Assembly: GCF_027580225.2 (NCBI RefSeq)
Contig: NC_073340.2
Coordinates: 35,312,001 to 35,376,000, forward strand
DNA: 64,000 nt
Direction: 5' to 3'
Source of the DNA: Misgurnus anguillicaudatus
Taxonomy: Eukaryota > Chordata > Actinopteri > Cypriniformes > Cobitidae
In this document: in pieces, positions 35,601-46,670 of the stretch
Position numbering within the stretch: position 1 is the stretch's first letter
Layout of the letters: each line of letters opens with the position of its first letter
Program-made: the position numbers and the translations under genes
Notes under the pieces: generated by a model
What the model was told of the DNA's origin: nothing
The model's database searches: none
The model's input: only the letters and a program-made list of their open reading frames with translations

Positions 35601-37355
35601 CAGGTTTAATTTTTTTTCTCACAAATGTAACATTTTGCTTCAAAAATCACTTTAACATAAAATTTTTGTGTTTAGCTGAATAAAGAAGTCATATTCATTT
35701 AGGATGACCTGAAGGTGAGTAAATTATGATAATTATGAACTATTCATTTACCTGCTGTTTAAAAGATGTGTCATTTGGCTATTTTCAGGTAATGGGCATG
35801 ACTGTCATAATTGTTGTGCATATAACAGTCCTTTTTTTTAACAGCTACTGTATTGTGCATATTTTGACATGAAATGCCTTTAAAGGAATAGTCTACTCAT
35901 TTTCAATATTAAAATATGTTATTACCTTAACTAAGAACTGTTGATACATCCCTCTATCATCTGTGTGCGTGCACGTAAGCGCTGGAGCGCGCTGCGACGC
36001 TTCGATAGCATTTAGCTTAGCCCCATTCATTCAATGGTACCATTTAGAGATAAAGTTAGAAGTGACCAAACACATCAACGTTTTTCCTATTTAAGACGAG
36101 TAGTTATACGAGCAAGTTTGGTGGTACAAAATAAAACGTAGCGCTTTTCTAAGTGGATTTAAAAGAGGAACTATTTTTTATGGCGTAATAGCACTTTTGT
36201 GAGTACTTTGACTCGCCTGAAAAGTCCGCTCCCCTTCTCACTCTCATAATGGGAGAGGGAGGGTGTTACTGCGCCGAGTCGAAGTTCTCCCAGAAGTGCT
36301 ATTACGCCATGAAATATAGTTCCTCTTTTGAATCCGCTTAGAAAAGCGCTACGTTTTATTTTGTACCACCAAACTTGCTCGTATAACTACTACTCGTCTT
36401 AAATAGGAAAAACGTTGATGTGTTTGGTCACTTCTAACTTTATCTCTAAATGGTACCATTGAATGAATGGGGCTAAGCTAAATGCTATCGAAGCGTCGCA
36501 GCGCGCTCCAGCGCTTACGTGCACGCACACAGATGATAGAGGGATGTATCAACAATTCTTAGTTAAGGTAATAACATATTTTAATATTGAAAATGAGTAG
36601 ACTATTCCTTTAAATATCCGTATCAACATTAGCCATTAAAAATACAATTTCCCATGTGTCTTATATTCTAGATACAACAGTTACTTTCAGACTGTCATAC
36701 ACAGTACAAATTTACATGTAATTCATATATGACTGATGATCATTGCAGGTGTGAAAGTGTCTCACCTGTGCGGGGTCAAATGTGTGACAGTTGTCCAGGT
36801 ACACCTGAACCAGAGAACGAAAACTCTTACTGACGCGCTGCAGGCTGACCAGGTGACGCAGCGGCAGGTAGCAGAAGACGTGTGTTACTAAAACATCTTC
36901 CCATGGCAAATCCAGAAGATGACAGCTGTCATAACACAAAACACACACAGCTTAATCTGACAACTTTATAGACACATATTTATAAACATTGTTTTCTTTC
37001 TATCTTCTGTGTAAAGACTGACAGCTGTCACACAAGCAAAACAGAAACAGTTACGATTATGGACATTACAAAAAGGCAAATGGAAAATACTTTAGTGGTT
37101 ATCACATAAGCTTTTAAAACGAGCATGCATAACAGTGAAGTCACGTGCAAGATCAGTGTTTAAACTGCACGAGCATCAATTAATTTATGCACTGAATGCA
37201 TGCATGCATTCGTGAGGATGCAGGAGACGATGGGTGTTTGTTTTTAAATAAATAAATACATGCACACTTGTTTTGACCTCCGTTTCATTATTCTCCCTTT
37301 AGGAAGATTAAATATACCTATTGCATGGCATGCGATCATCGGGTTTTTGCTCCAT
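32635..37355 (-). CDS. fbxl15: fbxl15, F-box and leucine-rich repeat protein 15, complete
   Basis: FBXL15 is the substrate receptor of an SCF (SKP1-CUL1-F-box) ubiquitin ligase; the mammalian protein targets SMURF1 and so supports BMP signalling. Coding exons are 37355-37318, 36925-36766, 33465-32963 and 32824-32635. All splice sites are GT-AG, phases (2, 0, 2) match, and the sum is 891 nt, 296 residues. Residues ~13-65 form the F-box ([31 protein letters not shown]). The third exon holds most LRRs, with repeated C-x-x-L-x-x-L-x-L motifs such as [28 protein letters not shown] and [12 protein letters not shown]. The end [19 protein letters not shown] and FAPFINLQI closes the protein as in other vertebrates. 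The short first exon ([12 protein letters not shown]) is inferred from frame and donor. Intron 2 is 3.3 kb and hosts two mobile elements and a repeat. It is divergent from the peroxidase gene. Confidence 0.95.
33786..34731. mobile_element. 946-bp hAT-like MITE in fbxl15 intron 2
   Basis: Ends CAGGCCTG and CGGCCCTG are inverted in the hAT style (CAG...CTG). Flanks CTTCCAAG (33778-33785) and CATCCAAG (34732-34739) match at 7 of 8 bases. Contains G and C homopolymer runs near 33800-33830. No transposase. Confidence 0.75.
34915..35515. repeat. CATAGACTGTA-type repeat, copy 2, in fbxl15 intron 2
   Basis: Longer relative of 19893-20150. It begins CATAGACTGTAAAAAAA, passes GGAGGCGGAGCCGCG and ends around GGATGTATGAGGCACACC. 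The wording CAGCCAGCCACCAGGGGGCG occurs near the end. Confidence 0.7.
35884..36609. mobile_element. 726-bp foldback TTAA element, copy B, in fbxl15 intron 2
   Basis: Nearly identical to copy A (31866-32588): long inverted arms, same centre (GGGAGAGGGAGGGTGTTACT), TTAA at 35880-35883 and 36610-36613. High identity between copies and between arms suggests recent activity or gene conversion. Confidence 0.95.
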
Positions 37356-37634
37356 GTTGAGTTTCTCCTTTGATACTCGTACATTATTTGTCATCATTGA
37401 CAAACAGCTGACTGACTCTTCCGTGTTCTGCTTCTGCGTGCGCTCATTTGGATTCACGAGAACGCGCTTAGCTCACTGGTGCCATCTAACGATTTGGAGG
37501 AGGAAGTGCGCGCTTGTTACTGCAATGCTGTCTCTATCTGATTTCACCTTTAATATTATTGAAAAGAAGAGAAGTAACTAGGGCTATATAATAATAATAA
37601 TAAAAAAATATTTTATTTTTTAATTATTATAAGT

Positions 37635-37666
<32 letters not shown>

Positions 37667-38322
37667 TATTATAAATTAAAAATACAAATAAAGAAAAAAT
37701 CTTTAATTTATGCACATACATTATGTGTGTATTTATATATACATAATAATTACACACAATTATATATACATAATAATTACACACAATGCACACAAATATA
37801 TTATGCAAAAACAAACTTTTATTTTGTATGTGATAAATAAAGATGAATCTTTTGACAGCCCTTACAGTAACCAAAAGAATAGATAATGAAACATTTATAT
37901 GACAGCATACAACTAGACTAGAATTGAACTTTTTTTGGCTGATTATTAAGTATATAATATACAACAACCTTTTTTTTTTACAACAAAACAATTATTTTTT
38001 TTTTTTTAGAAAAAATGTAAGTTTAAAATTTGTTTTTATCCTGATTCATGTAAGCATTCTGTTGACTAAGATACTATTACAATTGGAACCTGGAAATGAG
38101 AATAGCCTCATACATGAGCATTGGGGTCGGCATTGTAAACCCAGAACAAAATGCACAGCTCAATTCACCGACATGCTGAGAAACAATAGATTCATCCATG
38201 CAGAACCACTGCTGAGCCAAGAGCTACAAAACACTGAATGAAACACAGCCGAGGGACACAGGTTAGGACAGATTGATCACTTTGATACACAAGCTTATAG
38301 GACAAGAGATATTACAGCAAAT
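37356..38322. promoter_or_regulatory. Shared head-to-head promoter region of fbxl15 and the peroxidase
   Basis: Start codons of the two divergent genes are 967 bp apart. The fbxl15-proximal 200 bp is moderately GC-rich (GAGAACGCGCTTAGC, AAGTGCGCGCTTG); the middle is a TTTA/ATA-rich microsatellite (about 37585-37680); the peroxidase 5' UTR probably lies in 38080-38322 and contains no upstream ATG in frame. No TATA box is convincing. Bidirectional control is inferred from distance only. Confidence 0.45.
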
Positions 38323-40729
38323 ATGACATCACATTCAGTTTTTGACTTTACTGTGGAGACACTGGAGGGGAAGACTTCTCCACTCAGCATCTACAGAGGA
38401 AAAGTTCTTCTCATTGTAAATGTGGCGACCTTCTGAGGGTCCACCATTGAAGAGGTAACTTTGCATCCCTTTATATTTAAATAAATGTTAGAGGATGTAA
38501 GGCAAATAAAACATAATTTTAAACAAGCATTTTGATTTAATGACTCTTGAACAGAACATTTGTAAGAATGCTTAAACTAACTTTCTATGCACAGTACTGA
38601 CACACATTCATAAGGTTCAAACAATATGTGGTGAAAATACCAATGTAATGGCTTTCAACATACTAACACATTGTATAATACAGTAAGGTTTTAGGCACAA
38701 GTAAGGATGGTTTTGTGAAACAGAATGTGTATAGGATATTTGTGTAGTAGAGAGAATATTATGCCTTAAAAGGAATGCAAGTTTTTTTGTTTTAGAACTG
38801 ACATGAATCCTTTGACTTTTGTCTTAAGTATCACAAGATGAATGCACTTATGAAGATGTTTGAAGGCCAGAAATTCATCATTCTTGGGTTTCCTTGCAAT
38901 CAGTTTGGACTACAGTCACCTGGTAAGACTTGCAGTCTTATTTAACATATGTGAGATCACTTATAGTTCAGTGAAAAAAATTGTCTGAATACTGTCAACT
39001 AAAATGTTTTGTATGTATTAAATACAGGCTATTGATTTGAATGAAAGATGGCTTGCATATTTTGTTATCACATACAGTACTGGCTTGTTTGTTCCCACTG
39101 TAAAAAAATGCTGTACACTGTAAAAAAATTCGGTAGAAATTTCAATGGAATTGCAGCTGGGTTGCCGGTAATTTACCGTAGATTTAAATGTATGTTATTT
39201 ACTGGCAAGAGTTTGTTCAAAGTTTTAAAATTATTTTTTTTTAAATATTAACAAGTCTTTATCTTTACAGAATAAAACTATACAATAACAGCCTCATGCA
39301 AAGCATTCTGGGAACTAGAAATGATCATCAACCTTTTTCTGTTTTTTGCTTCAGATTTTGTTTCCCAGAATGTTTTGCTTGATGCTGTTTTTTTAGTTTT
39401 ACTCTGTAACGACAAATACTTGTACATGTTTAATATTAATTTAACTTTAAACAAAATGTTGCCAGTAAATAACATAAATTTAAATCTATGGTAAGTTACC
39501 GGCAACCCAGCTGCAATTTCTACATATTTTTTTACAGTGTAGTTTTGCAGCTGTTTGCCAGTAACTTACTGTAGATAAATGTTATTTACTGCCAATAGTT
39601 TGTTCAAAGTTAAATGAACATTAAACATTAACAAGTCATTATCTTTACAGAATAAAAAAAACAGTCTCATGCAAAGCATTCTGGGAACCAGAAATCCTCA
39701 TAAACCTTTTTCTTTCTTTTTTTTGATTCCCAGAATGCTTTGCATGAGACTGTTATTTTAGTTTTAATATGTACAGATAAAGACTTGTTAATGTTTCATG
39801 TTCATTTAACTTTGAGCAAGCTATTGCCAGTAAATAACATTAATCTACAGTAAGTTACTGGCAAACGGCTGTACTACATACTGTAATTTCTACAGAAATT
39901 GTTAACAGTATACATTATTTTAGTGAACATACATTTTACTGTTTACCTTAAAACTTTAAGATTCTCAAAATAATATAAGCTTCCTTTTCTAGAGGAAAAC
40001 CATGAAACCCTAAATGTTTTGAGGTGTGTGAGACCAGGAGGAGGTTACACACCAGAGTTTCCCATCTTCAGTAAGATTGAGGTGAATGGCGATAATGAGA
40101 GTCCTCTGTATGTCTTTCTAAAGGTAACGACAACTGGTGGAAAGGTACAAAATATTTTGGCCTTGTGCATTGTAGCAGACAGATTAAAATGATATTTAGT
40201 TGCAAGAGTATTGAGTTGTTTTATGCAGTAGTCTTGTGCTGTCTCCATGTGAAAAGATAATACCAGTTCTGCTTAATTCAGTTTAATTTAGTCATTGCAG
40301 TTGGAAAACCATTCCATTGTTCATAACTTTGTTGTTTCAGGAATCTCTTCCATTTGTAAACCCTGTCATCGGAGACATCAAGAAACTTTACTGGTCTCCC
40401 ATTAAAGTCAATGACATTCGATGGAACTTTGAGAAGTTCCTTATCAATGCAGACGGAGTTCCTTACAAACGGTATGAAGATTCACATTTCACTTTCTACT
40501 TTTCTTTTGCACATTCAAAGAAAGATTTTTTCAAGTGCCAAAAATGTAAAAATAATAATGCTATACCAGAATCAGGTATACTGTAGCATGTTTAGTCAGC
40601 CAGCCATAAATAAAAATACTGTAAGTATCTCCTATAAATATATTGTGTTGCAGGTATGACCTTCATTGTCCTGTTGAAGAAGTGGAGCAAGATATTGCAA
40701 TACTCCTGGAAAGAAACCGCACATCATAA
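38323..40729 (+). CDS. Selenocysteine glutathione peroxidase (GPX1/2/3 group), complete
   Basis: The enzyme reduces hydrogen peroxide and organic hydroperoxides with glutathione. Exons 38323-38454, 38829-38922, 39993-40123, 40341-40471 and 40654-40729 splice by GT-AG with matching phases (0, 1, 0, 2) to 187 residues. TGA at 38434-38436 (residue 38) sits in NVATF-U-GSTIEE, the position of catalytic selenocysteine. The other tetrad elements are present: GFPCNQFG (Gln) and IRWNFEKFL (Trp, Asn). The PGGGYTPEF loop marks the oligomeric GPX1-3 group and excludes GPX4/7/8 types. No signal peptide is seen, so it is probably cytosolic, unlike GPX3. Synteny and divergence suggest the fish-specific gpx9, but I am not sure of that name. 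A gene caller that treats TGA as stop will miss or break this gene. Intron 2 (1.07 kb) carries inverted repeats. Head to head with fbxl15. Confidence 0.93.
38434..38436 (+). other. Recoded TGA (selenocysteine) codon
   Basis: In-frame TGA at codon 38, with peroxidase homology continuing on both sides and through four further exons. The frame has no other stop, and a SECIS-like hairpin lies in the 3' UTR. Confidence 0.93.
39090..39900. mobile_element. Two adjacent foldback MITE-like inverted repeats in peroxidase intron 2
   Basis: The first (about 39117-39539) runs from CACTGTAAAAAAATTCGGTA to TTTTTTTACAGTG, with inverted interior blocks CAAAGCATTCTGGGAAC and TTCCCAGAATGTTTTGC. The second (about 39541-39880) repeats the design with CCAGTAACTTACTGTAGA and its complement and the same TTCTGGGAA core. 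Both are palindromic; the interiors are related, so this looks like a tandem pair of one family. Confidence 0.8.
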
Positions 40730-40946
40730 CACATAACACAAGTATCTCATTCATCTTGCAATCACACAGATGCTGTTTTGACGCTATCATCTGTTTGTCT
40801 GGATCAAAATATGACTGGGGAGCTTTCTTGACTTACTATTTAAGATTCATCCCTATACAGTGTTATACAGTCAGACTCATCAATGTCTAAATATACCAGA
40901 CTTTCAGGATTGCAGACCACTGTGCAAAACAAAGTTTTATGCATGT

Positions 40947-40952
40947 AATAAA
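40947..40952 (+). terminator. Proximal AATAAA poly(A) signal of the peroxidase gene
   Basis: Canonical hexamer 218 bp after the stop codon and before the SECIS element. If used, the mRNA would lack the SECIS. Confidence 0.5.
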
Positions 40953-40999
40953 GGACACATGTAGCTACACTTCTGTAAAGTGTGACTCTTCTTCAGTGA

Positions 41000-41060
41000 G
41001 GTGGCACAGTGACGATCCCTCAGGAAACTTCACAGAAGCTGAGCTGGATCTGAACAGGAC
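41000..41060 (+). promoter_or_regulatory. SECIS element (form 2) of the peroxidase mRNA
   Basis: SECIS hairpins recruit SBP2 and let the ribosome read TGA as selenocysteine. The core shows GTGA (41009-41012) opposite TGA (41051-41053), giving tandem G.A pairs. Helix II pairs GATCC-CTCAG with CTGAG-CT-GGATC (a 2-nt bulge). AAA at 41025-41027 is unpaired, 12 nt after GTGA, the standard spacing. An extra apical stem CTTC/GAAG makes it form 2. The quartet starts with G in place of the usual A, a known minor variant. Helix I is weak by eye. Confidence 0.78.
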
Positions 41061-41177
41061 AGGACCAAATCTGATATTTAGTGCATTCAATCAGATCTTC
41101 TCCTGACCTGAGACCGCCCACTGAGAGAAGAGCCCCGCCCAATACCTCAATGACGTCATCATGACACCTGTCAGAAC

Positions 41178-41183
41178 AATAAA
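41178..41183 (+). terminator. Distal AATAAA poly(A) signal of the peroxidase gene
   Basis: Canonical hexamer 449 bp after the stop codon and downstream of the SECIS, hence the likely main site for a selenoprotein mRNA. A GT-rich stretch (TTGTGTAG) follows within about 25-30 bp. Confidence 0.65.
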
Positions 41184-42595
41184 GATGCCTATAAGAACTA
41201 TATTTAATGTTGTGTAGATTTATTTTGGTGGTATGGGAAAGAGAAAATTTTAATAAATTTTAAGTGCACAAAAAATTACAGTTATTAGTTTGTTAAATAA
41301 CTTGTGTCGGTCTGATCAAATATAAAAAAATCAAACTATCCATTTGTTAAGCACATTGCATTGTGGGACACCGTATCATAACTAAATACTGCTGAAAAAT
41401 ATGGATAATATGCTGAGATTTGAGAGTAGTGTTGATGCTATTTATTCTTCACTAGATGGCAGTGTTGGGCAGTCTGAATCCTGAACAGCTAAAATATTTG
41501 CTTTGTTCCTTTAAGTTTTAGAAACAAATCTGACAAAAACAAAAGTAAAGCTGTTATTTTGAAAATGCAATATAAGGTTTAACATGTATAATAGTTGCTA
41601 TGTAGAATTCATTATGTTTAAATTATGTTATAGGAAAAAAATTAAGTAATTCTGTGAATGTTTAGCAAATGTTTCTGTGTTTAATAAATGTTTCTGTGTT
41701 TAATAAATGTTTCTGTGTTTAGTAAATGTTTTTCTTGGCACAGACAGATGCCTGTGGTTTTTAATTGCATGTGAACGTGGGTTTGAGCAGATTTATAATG
41801 ACCTGCACATTTTTCAGATGTCACTAGTATTTGCATGTTTCTGAATGTGAATGTGTGTAATTAAATGTAATTGTTGTCTTTGGTGAAACATTTAAATTAA
41901 AGTGAAACGGCTGTAATTGTTCTTTAAGCCTCGAGCAGGTCTGACAGCTCTGAATATTTGTGCTTTAACAAAAGCCCTAATGCTGTATGTACTCAACAAT
42001 CATGACCTAAATTTTGCATTTTGGATCCATAAATTAACTATCTTTGTTCATGTAACTTATTAACTTACAGAAAACCTAAACTTAAAAATGCAAGTGCAAT
42101 TAACTTAAAACTATTAGATTAAAATACCCAAAAGCCCTTGCACCTGAGAATTTTGATTTTTTTCACATTCACTTTATTGTATTTCTCTCGTCTATAATGA
42201 AGATGCACGTGAACAATGCAGTTTGTTGGGTGCTGAATTAAGTTCATTCATTGATTGACATTTGAATACCTGTCCTGAATACCTTTCATTGCATCTTGTT
42301 TAAGTTTAAGTTCTTTAAGTTCAGTCTTTAAGAGCACTGTACAAACTCCAAGTTTGGTAAACTTAACAATTTAAGTCTATGTGGCCACCAAGTAAAGTTT
42401 ACTTAAAAGTTTTTTAAGACCCATTACTTAATTGTATTGAGGGAAAGAGTTCAGTCAACTTATCAGGGTTTTAAGTAAGTTCTCATCATATCTGCCTTTA
42501 TAATGAAGATTTTTAAAACATGACATTGAATTATTATGGCTGTTGTGTGTTTAGTGAGAATCTACAAAACTTTATAGGCTAATAGTTCACTAATA
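41184..42595. other. Intergenic, with a 20-bp tandem repeat
   Basis: AT-rich. About four copies of AATGTTTCTGTGTTTAATAA-like units run from 41655 to 41735. The rest shows nothing recognisable. Confidence 0.6.
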
Positions 42596-42689
42596 GGCTA
42601 TTAGGTGATTTCTTTTTTGAGGGTGACGATGTGAAGCTCGTTACAACGTGTGTGTCTCATCATGTCAACATATGTGTGCGTTGTGTCAT

Positions 42690-42955
42690 GTTAACCATGT
42701 GCATCACGCTTCTTGTCAAAATACGACCCTGCTGCAGACGCATCTAAAGGATTTATTATAAAAGAGACGCTCACTTTTGCCAGATACTCGCTTAATACTC
42801 GCTTACTCTCTTTAATCATGAATCCTTTCGACACATGTGCAGCAGGCACGTATTTTGACAAAATGCATGATGCACATGTTTCACATGACGCAGGAAACAC
42901 ATATTTTGAATTCGCCCCCCTCGGAAGCGAAGTCACCGGCCCCCACTGAAGTCAC
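42690..42955. repeat. Inverted repeat of MITE type
   Basis: Arms of about 70 bp (CATCACGCTTCTTGTCAAAAT ... and the complementary ATTTTGACAAAATGCATGATG region near 42851-42871) surround a spacer at about 42775-42805. Open frames on the two strands encode the same peptide theme, as expected from the palindrome. Termini were not found. Confidence 0.65.
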
Positions 42956-45900
42956 ATCATTTAAACAATCACAGACATGTTTTGAACATTTCAGTAGATC
43001 ATTTTCATTTTTATATTTAATGATCACATTGCTGCACATAAACCCCGTTATTTGTTTCGGTCTGCTTCATCATGTCGAAAAATAAATAATAAATGACCAG
43101 ACGTCAAGTGAAATGTCTTCATCATCAGTGTAGCAGCTACAGAGAAGTGACCACAGCAGCAGGTTAGATTTATCTCACTGAGTTACAACACTGTTAGATT
43201 TATTGATTCATATCCTCCTTGTGTTCAGAGGGTGGACGGCGGTCCTGTACCCCACTGTATCATCTGTTACAGAACAACAACACACACTACAGAGAGTTAT
43301 AACCACACCTAACACAGACATAAGAGTCAATGATGTGTCCTTGTGCCCGAACTTTGATTTATGAATGCAGGACGGCTGACTGCAGCTGCTGCTCACAGTT
43401 TGCAAGCAAAACTTACTGAGCAATATGATTCTTATATAATAATTGCCTAACGGATGAACTGTGTGTTATAAAAAAATCATATTATATTATAAAGATCTGT
43501 CTTATGTCCCAGCAGAATGAACACAGGTGCAGTTTATCAGATTAACCATGTTGCACTATTACAGTATTGTCTGATAACCCAAAGCATCTAGTATTGACAT
43601 TAAATATTTTTATTATAACATATACATTAAGGCATAATAAGTGACTTAGTAAAGTGAGGAAACAACTAGTGATTTGTCATAGACAATAACATGAAAAGTG
43701 ATGTGTAAGTTATTTTCAGCCTATAAAGTTTGAGCATTTTATGAAGACACCGTTAAGAAAGAGAGAAAGGAGTAGAAGTGTATACCTTTTTTTTAATATA
43801 GGCAGAACGATCAACTTTTATGCTCAGTATTCATAAAAATTATGCATTTTTAGATGTAAAACACGCTTACCTATTTGCATCTTTAATTTAAAACCTAACA
43901 ATCTTTTCTTTAAATATTTAGCATTGAAAGTGTGCTTCTGCTGTCAATCAATCAATGCATAGATTTGAAATTATTCATAGATTTTATTTTGACTTTATGA
44001 CTTTAAAGTGTGAGTGTTTAGATCCAGTATATGAAACTCATGCAAGTGTGTACACTCATGAGCGATGTGCTCGAGGTCAATGAACACACCAGAAGCTGAA
44101 CGGTCCTGTAAAACCAAATTTCTCCAAGATCTAAAAACACAGCCAAGTTCATCCATCATCCGTAGACTTCTGTGCATTACCATTGATCTACAGTGAGGAT
44201 AAAAATAACATGCTGTTATTGTTATATCCCAGTAAGTCATTTCTGTAGGCTGATGGAGTACAGGAGTGTATCCGTCCTGACGTGGTCGCCCTTCCCTAGT
44301 TCATCTTCCTGTCGATAACATGACACTTGGGCAAATCACTGATCAATTACAAGCCCATCTTTCTCTGGAATCATAATGGGCTCATTTGCATAAAATTATC
44401 AAGTACTGTATGTTCATTTCTTTAACATTGGCCATTTTGTCCCAGATTTTTATTAAAACAGATTTTTATTCAGTTATTTATACAGAGGTCACACTGTCTT
44501 ATAATCTTGTTACCATATCACCATCATTCATTTTTTTGCTACTTTTCAAATAACTCTTTGGTTTACCCTTATCTCTGGCTCAAGATTATCTTCATTTATC
44601 CTAATATTTGACTGTCATTTGCAATCAACCTGTAATTGTGTAAAAAATGCAAAAGTGTAATATACGAAATTTAGTTAGCATAGGCTTTATCTAAAGCAGT
44701 TTACAAATGAGAGAACATTTTGTTATCACATAAAAGATTTTACATTTTTTAAGTACATTTATATGTATAAATGTATCACATGTGTCATAGCAAAGAGTAG
44801 ATGTGTGTGTGTATATATGCATATATGTGTTTTTTTGCATGTCATATTTAATGAGTTAATTTTGAGTTTGATTTTTTTTAGTTTCACTCATGTGTGTGAC
44901 TGTAGGGAAGAAAATCACAAAGTGATTCCTGTCAAACTCAAAGAAACATCTGGCATACATGTGGTGCCATCAGCTCTTGACTGAGCACATTTAATAATAT
45001 CATCATTTATTTGGTGCAAATGAATCAGACTGGGTGAAGAATAACATTTGTTTAGTCTGTTACACAGTCATGTTAATATTTTGTTAAATTATGTGAGGTG
45101 TATTTCATACCTTTATTGTTGATATTAATGTTTCAGACAGAAAATATTTACTGATATATTTTAGCTATTGTCAGTTTTTTACTTAGCAATAAGTATATTC
45201 ACTGACGCAAAAGTTATTTTAATATATATACAACTGTGTGTCTAAGTTTGACCAGCACATATTTTTCTTAAAAGTCTCCTGTGCCCTTTAATAGAAACAC
45301 TTACCTAAATTGCAGCCGTTACTGATTAGAAATCATTAGTTTTGACTGAAATCAATACAAAAGCAGATTTGATTCAAGCACATCAGTTTTTGTGAAATAA
45401 TGTAATAAATAGTTTGGAAAGGTCCAGAGTATGTTCCCTGCTGTCTGTCTGTCAGGTTCAGGTCATCTGGTCATTTATCTTCTGTGATTTCACATCAGAC
45501 ATTAACATTCAAAAAACAAAAAGATTTACTGCATAAATACAGTTTTGATTAACACATCATTTCTGTTTAAATCATATTGACTTAAATCAGACAGACAGTC
45601 ATGAGGACTTTTTATTACAGTATTACTTTCATTTGTAGTATACAGACCTTGATGCTTGTTTTTATTTATTTGTTTTAGTTTCAAACATCTGATTTGTAAT
45701 TAAAATGCAGAATCCATTTCAGTTTCTTGTGTTTGTGGTATGTTAGATTAATCAAAATCAATATCTTATTTTACAAAAACACAATTGACCTAAATCCTAC
45801 AAGACTTTATATTTTAATTAAACATTAATAACTTGGCCAATAAAATACACATTTTCTATAAAAAACTAATTAATCTTTTTGATAAATTATTTTCTGTAAT

Positions 45901-46170
45901 GTGGGCTTGTTGTTAATGATAGAATAATAACCTCCAACATAAACAACAAAATATGATCCTCAATTTTTATATAATTTTTTTAAAATAAAAAACCACATAA
46001 AACCAATTTATTATTAATGAAAATAAATATTGCATTTTCATAAACGTCCATTAAAAGTATGCAAATGAATTCATGTTAAATAGTAAAATAACCAAGTTGA
46101 AACGCAAATGGGTTTTTCTTTTCTTGTTTAAATTCAGTGTTTGGTTTTGGCCAGAAAGGGGATTAGTGTA
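42956..46170. other. Intergenic; no supported gene
   Basis: AT-rich with scattered weak coding signals, the best being listed at 44906. On the minus strand a decent acceptor precedes an open frame near 44117-43995 (DRSASGVFIDLEHIAHEC), but no partner exons or homology are recognised. Confidence 0.45.
44906..44984 (+). other. Candidate terminal coding exon of an unrecognised gene
   Basis: Preceded by a good acceptor (TTTCACTCATGTGTGTGACTGTAG would be its tract), the frame after one base reads EENHKVIPVKLKETSGIHVV then PSALD and stop. The composition looks protein-like for an AT-rich background, but no upstream exons could be assembled and no family is recognised. Confidence 0.2.
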
Positions 46171-46193
46171 AATGACACTGTGTCATTTAAATG

Positions 46194-46195
<2 letters not shown>

Positions 46196-46266
<71 letters not shown>

Positions 46267-46267
46267 T
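46196..46267. repeat. TC microsatellite
   Basis: Nearly pure TC run, about 36 units, with one G interruption near 46254. Confidence 0.96.
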
Positions 46268-46670
46268 AAACTTGTCTGTCTCTCTGTCAGGGCTGTTGGG
46301 TAACCGATACTTGAGCAGAGTTCAACAGCACAAAACATTTTGACATTTAGAAGAAGTGTGATTGTGAGCCCTGTTGACAACTTGTTCAAATAACTAATCA
46401 ATGATAGCATGAGATCTCTGACAAATATTGAATGGTCAAAGAGTCACATACATTTCATTTGAATGAACACAGACTTTCATTGACTTACTGAACACAATCA
46501 CAAATGAGATTTTCTAGATTCAGACTTTTGTTCAAATGTTCTGATTCTTTGACTATTGACATCTCAAAGTGTGACCATCTCCACCTATCATCCAACCCAT
46601 ATGACCATGTTGATCTATTTTCATCATTGTTGAATTGAAGTTAAAATGTAAAACATCATTAACCTCTTAA

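Noticed and set aside
38434..38436. Reading the TGA as a nonsense mutation of a peroxidase pseudogene
   Set aside because: It sits exactly at the catalytic selenocysteine, all other exons are intact and a SECIS-like hairpin is present.
46183..46410. 75-codon RERERE frame
   Set aside because: Translation of a TC microsatellite.
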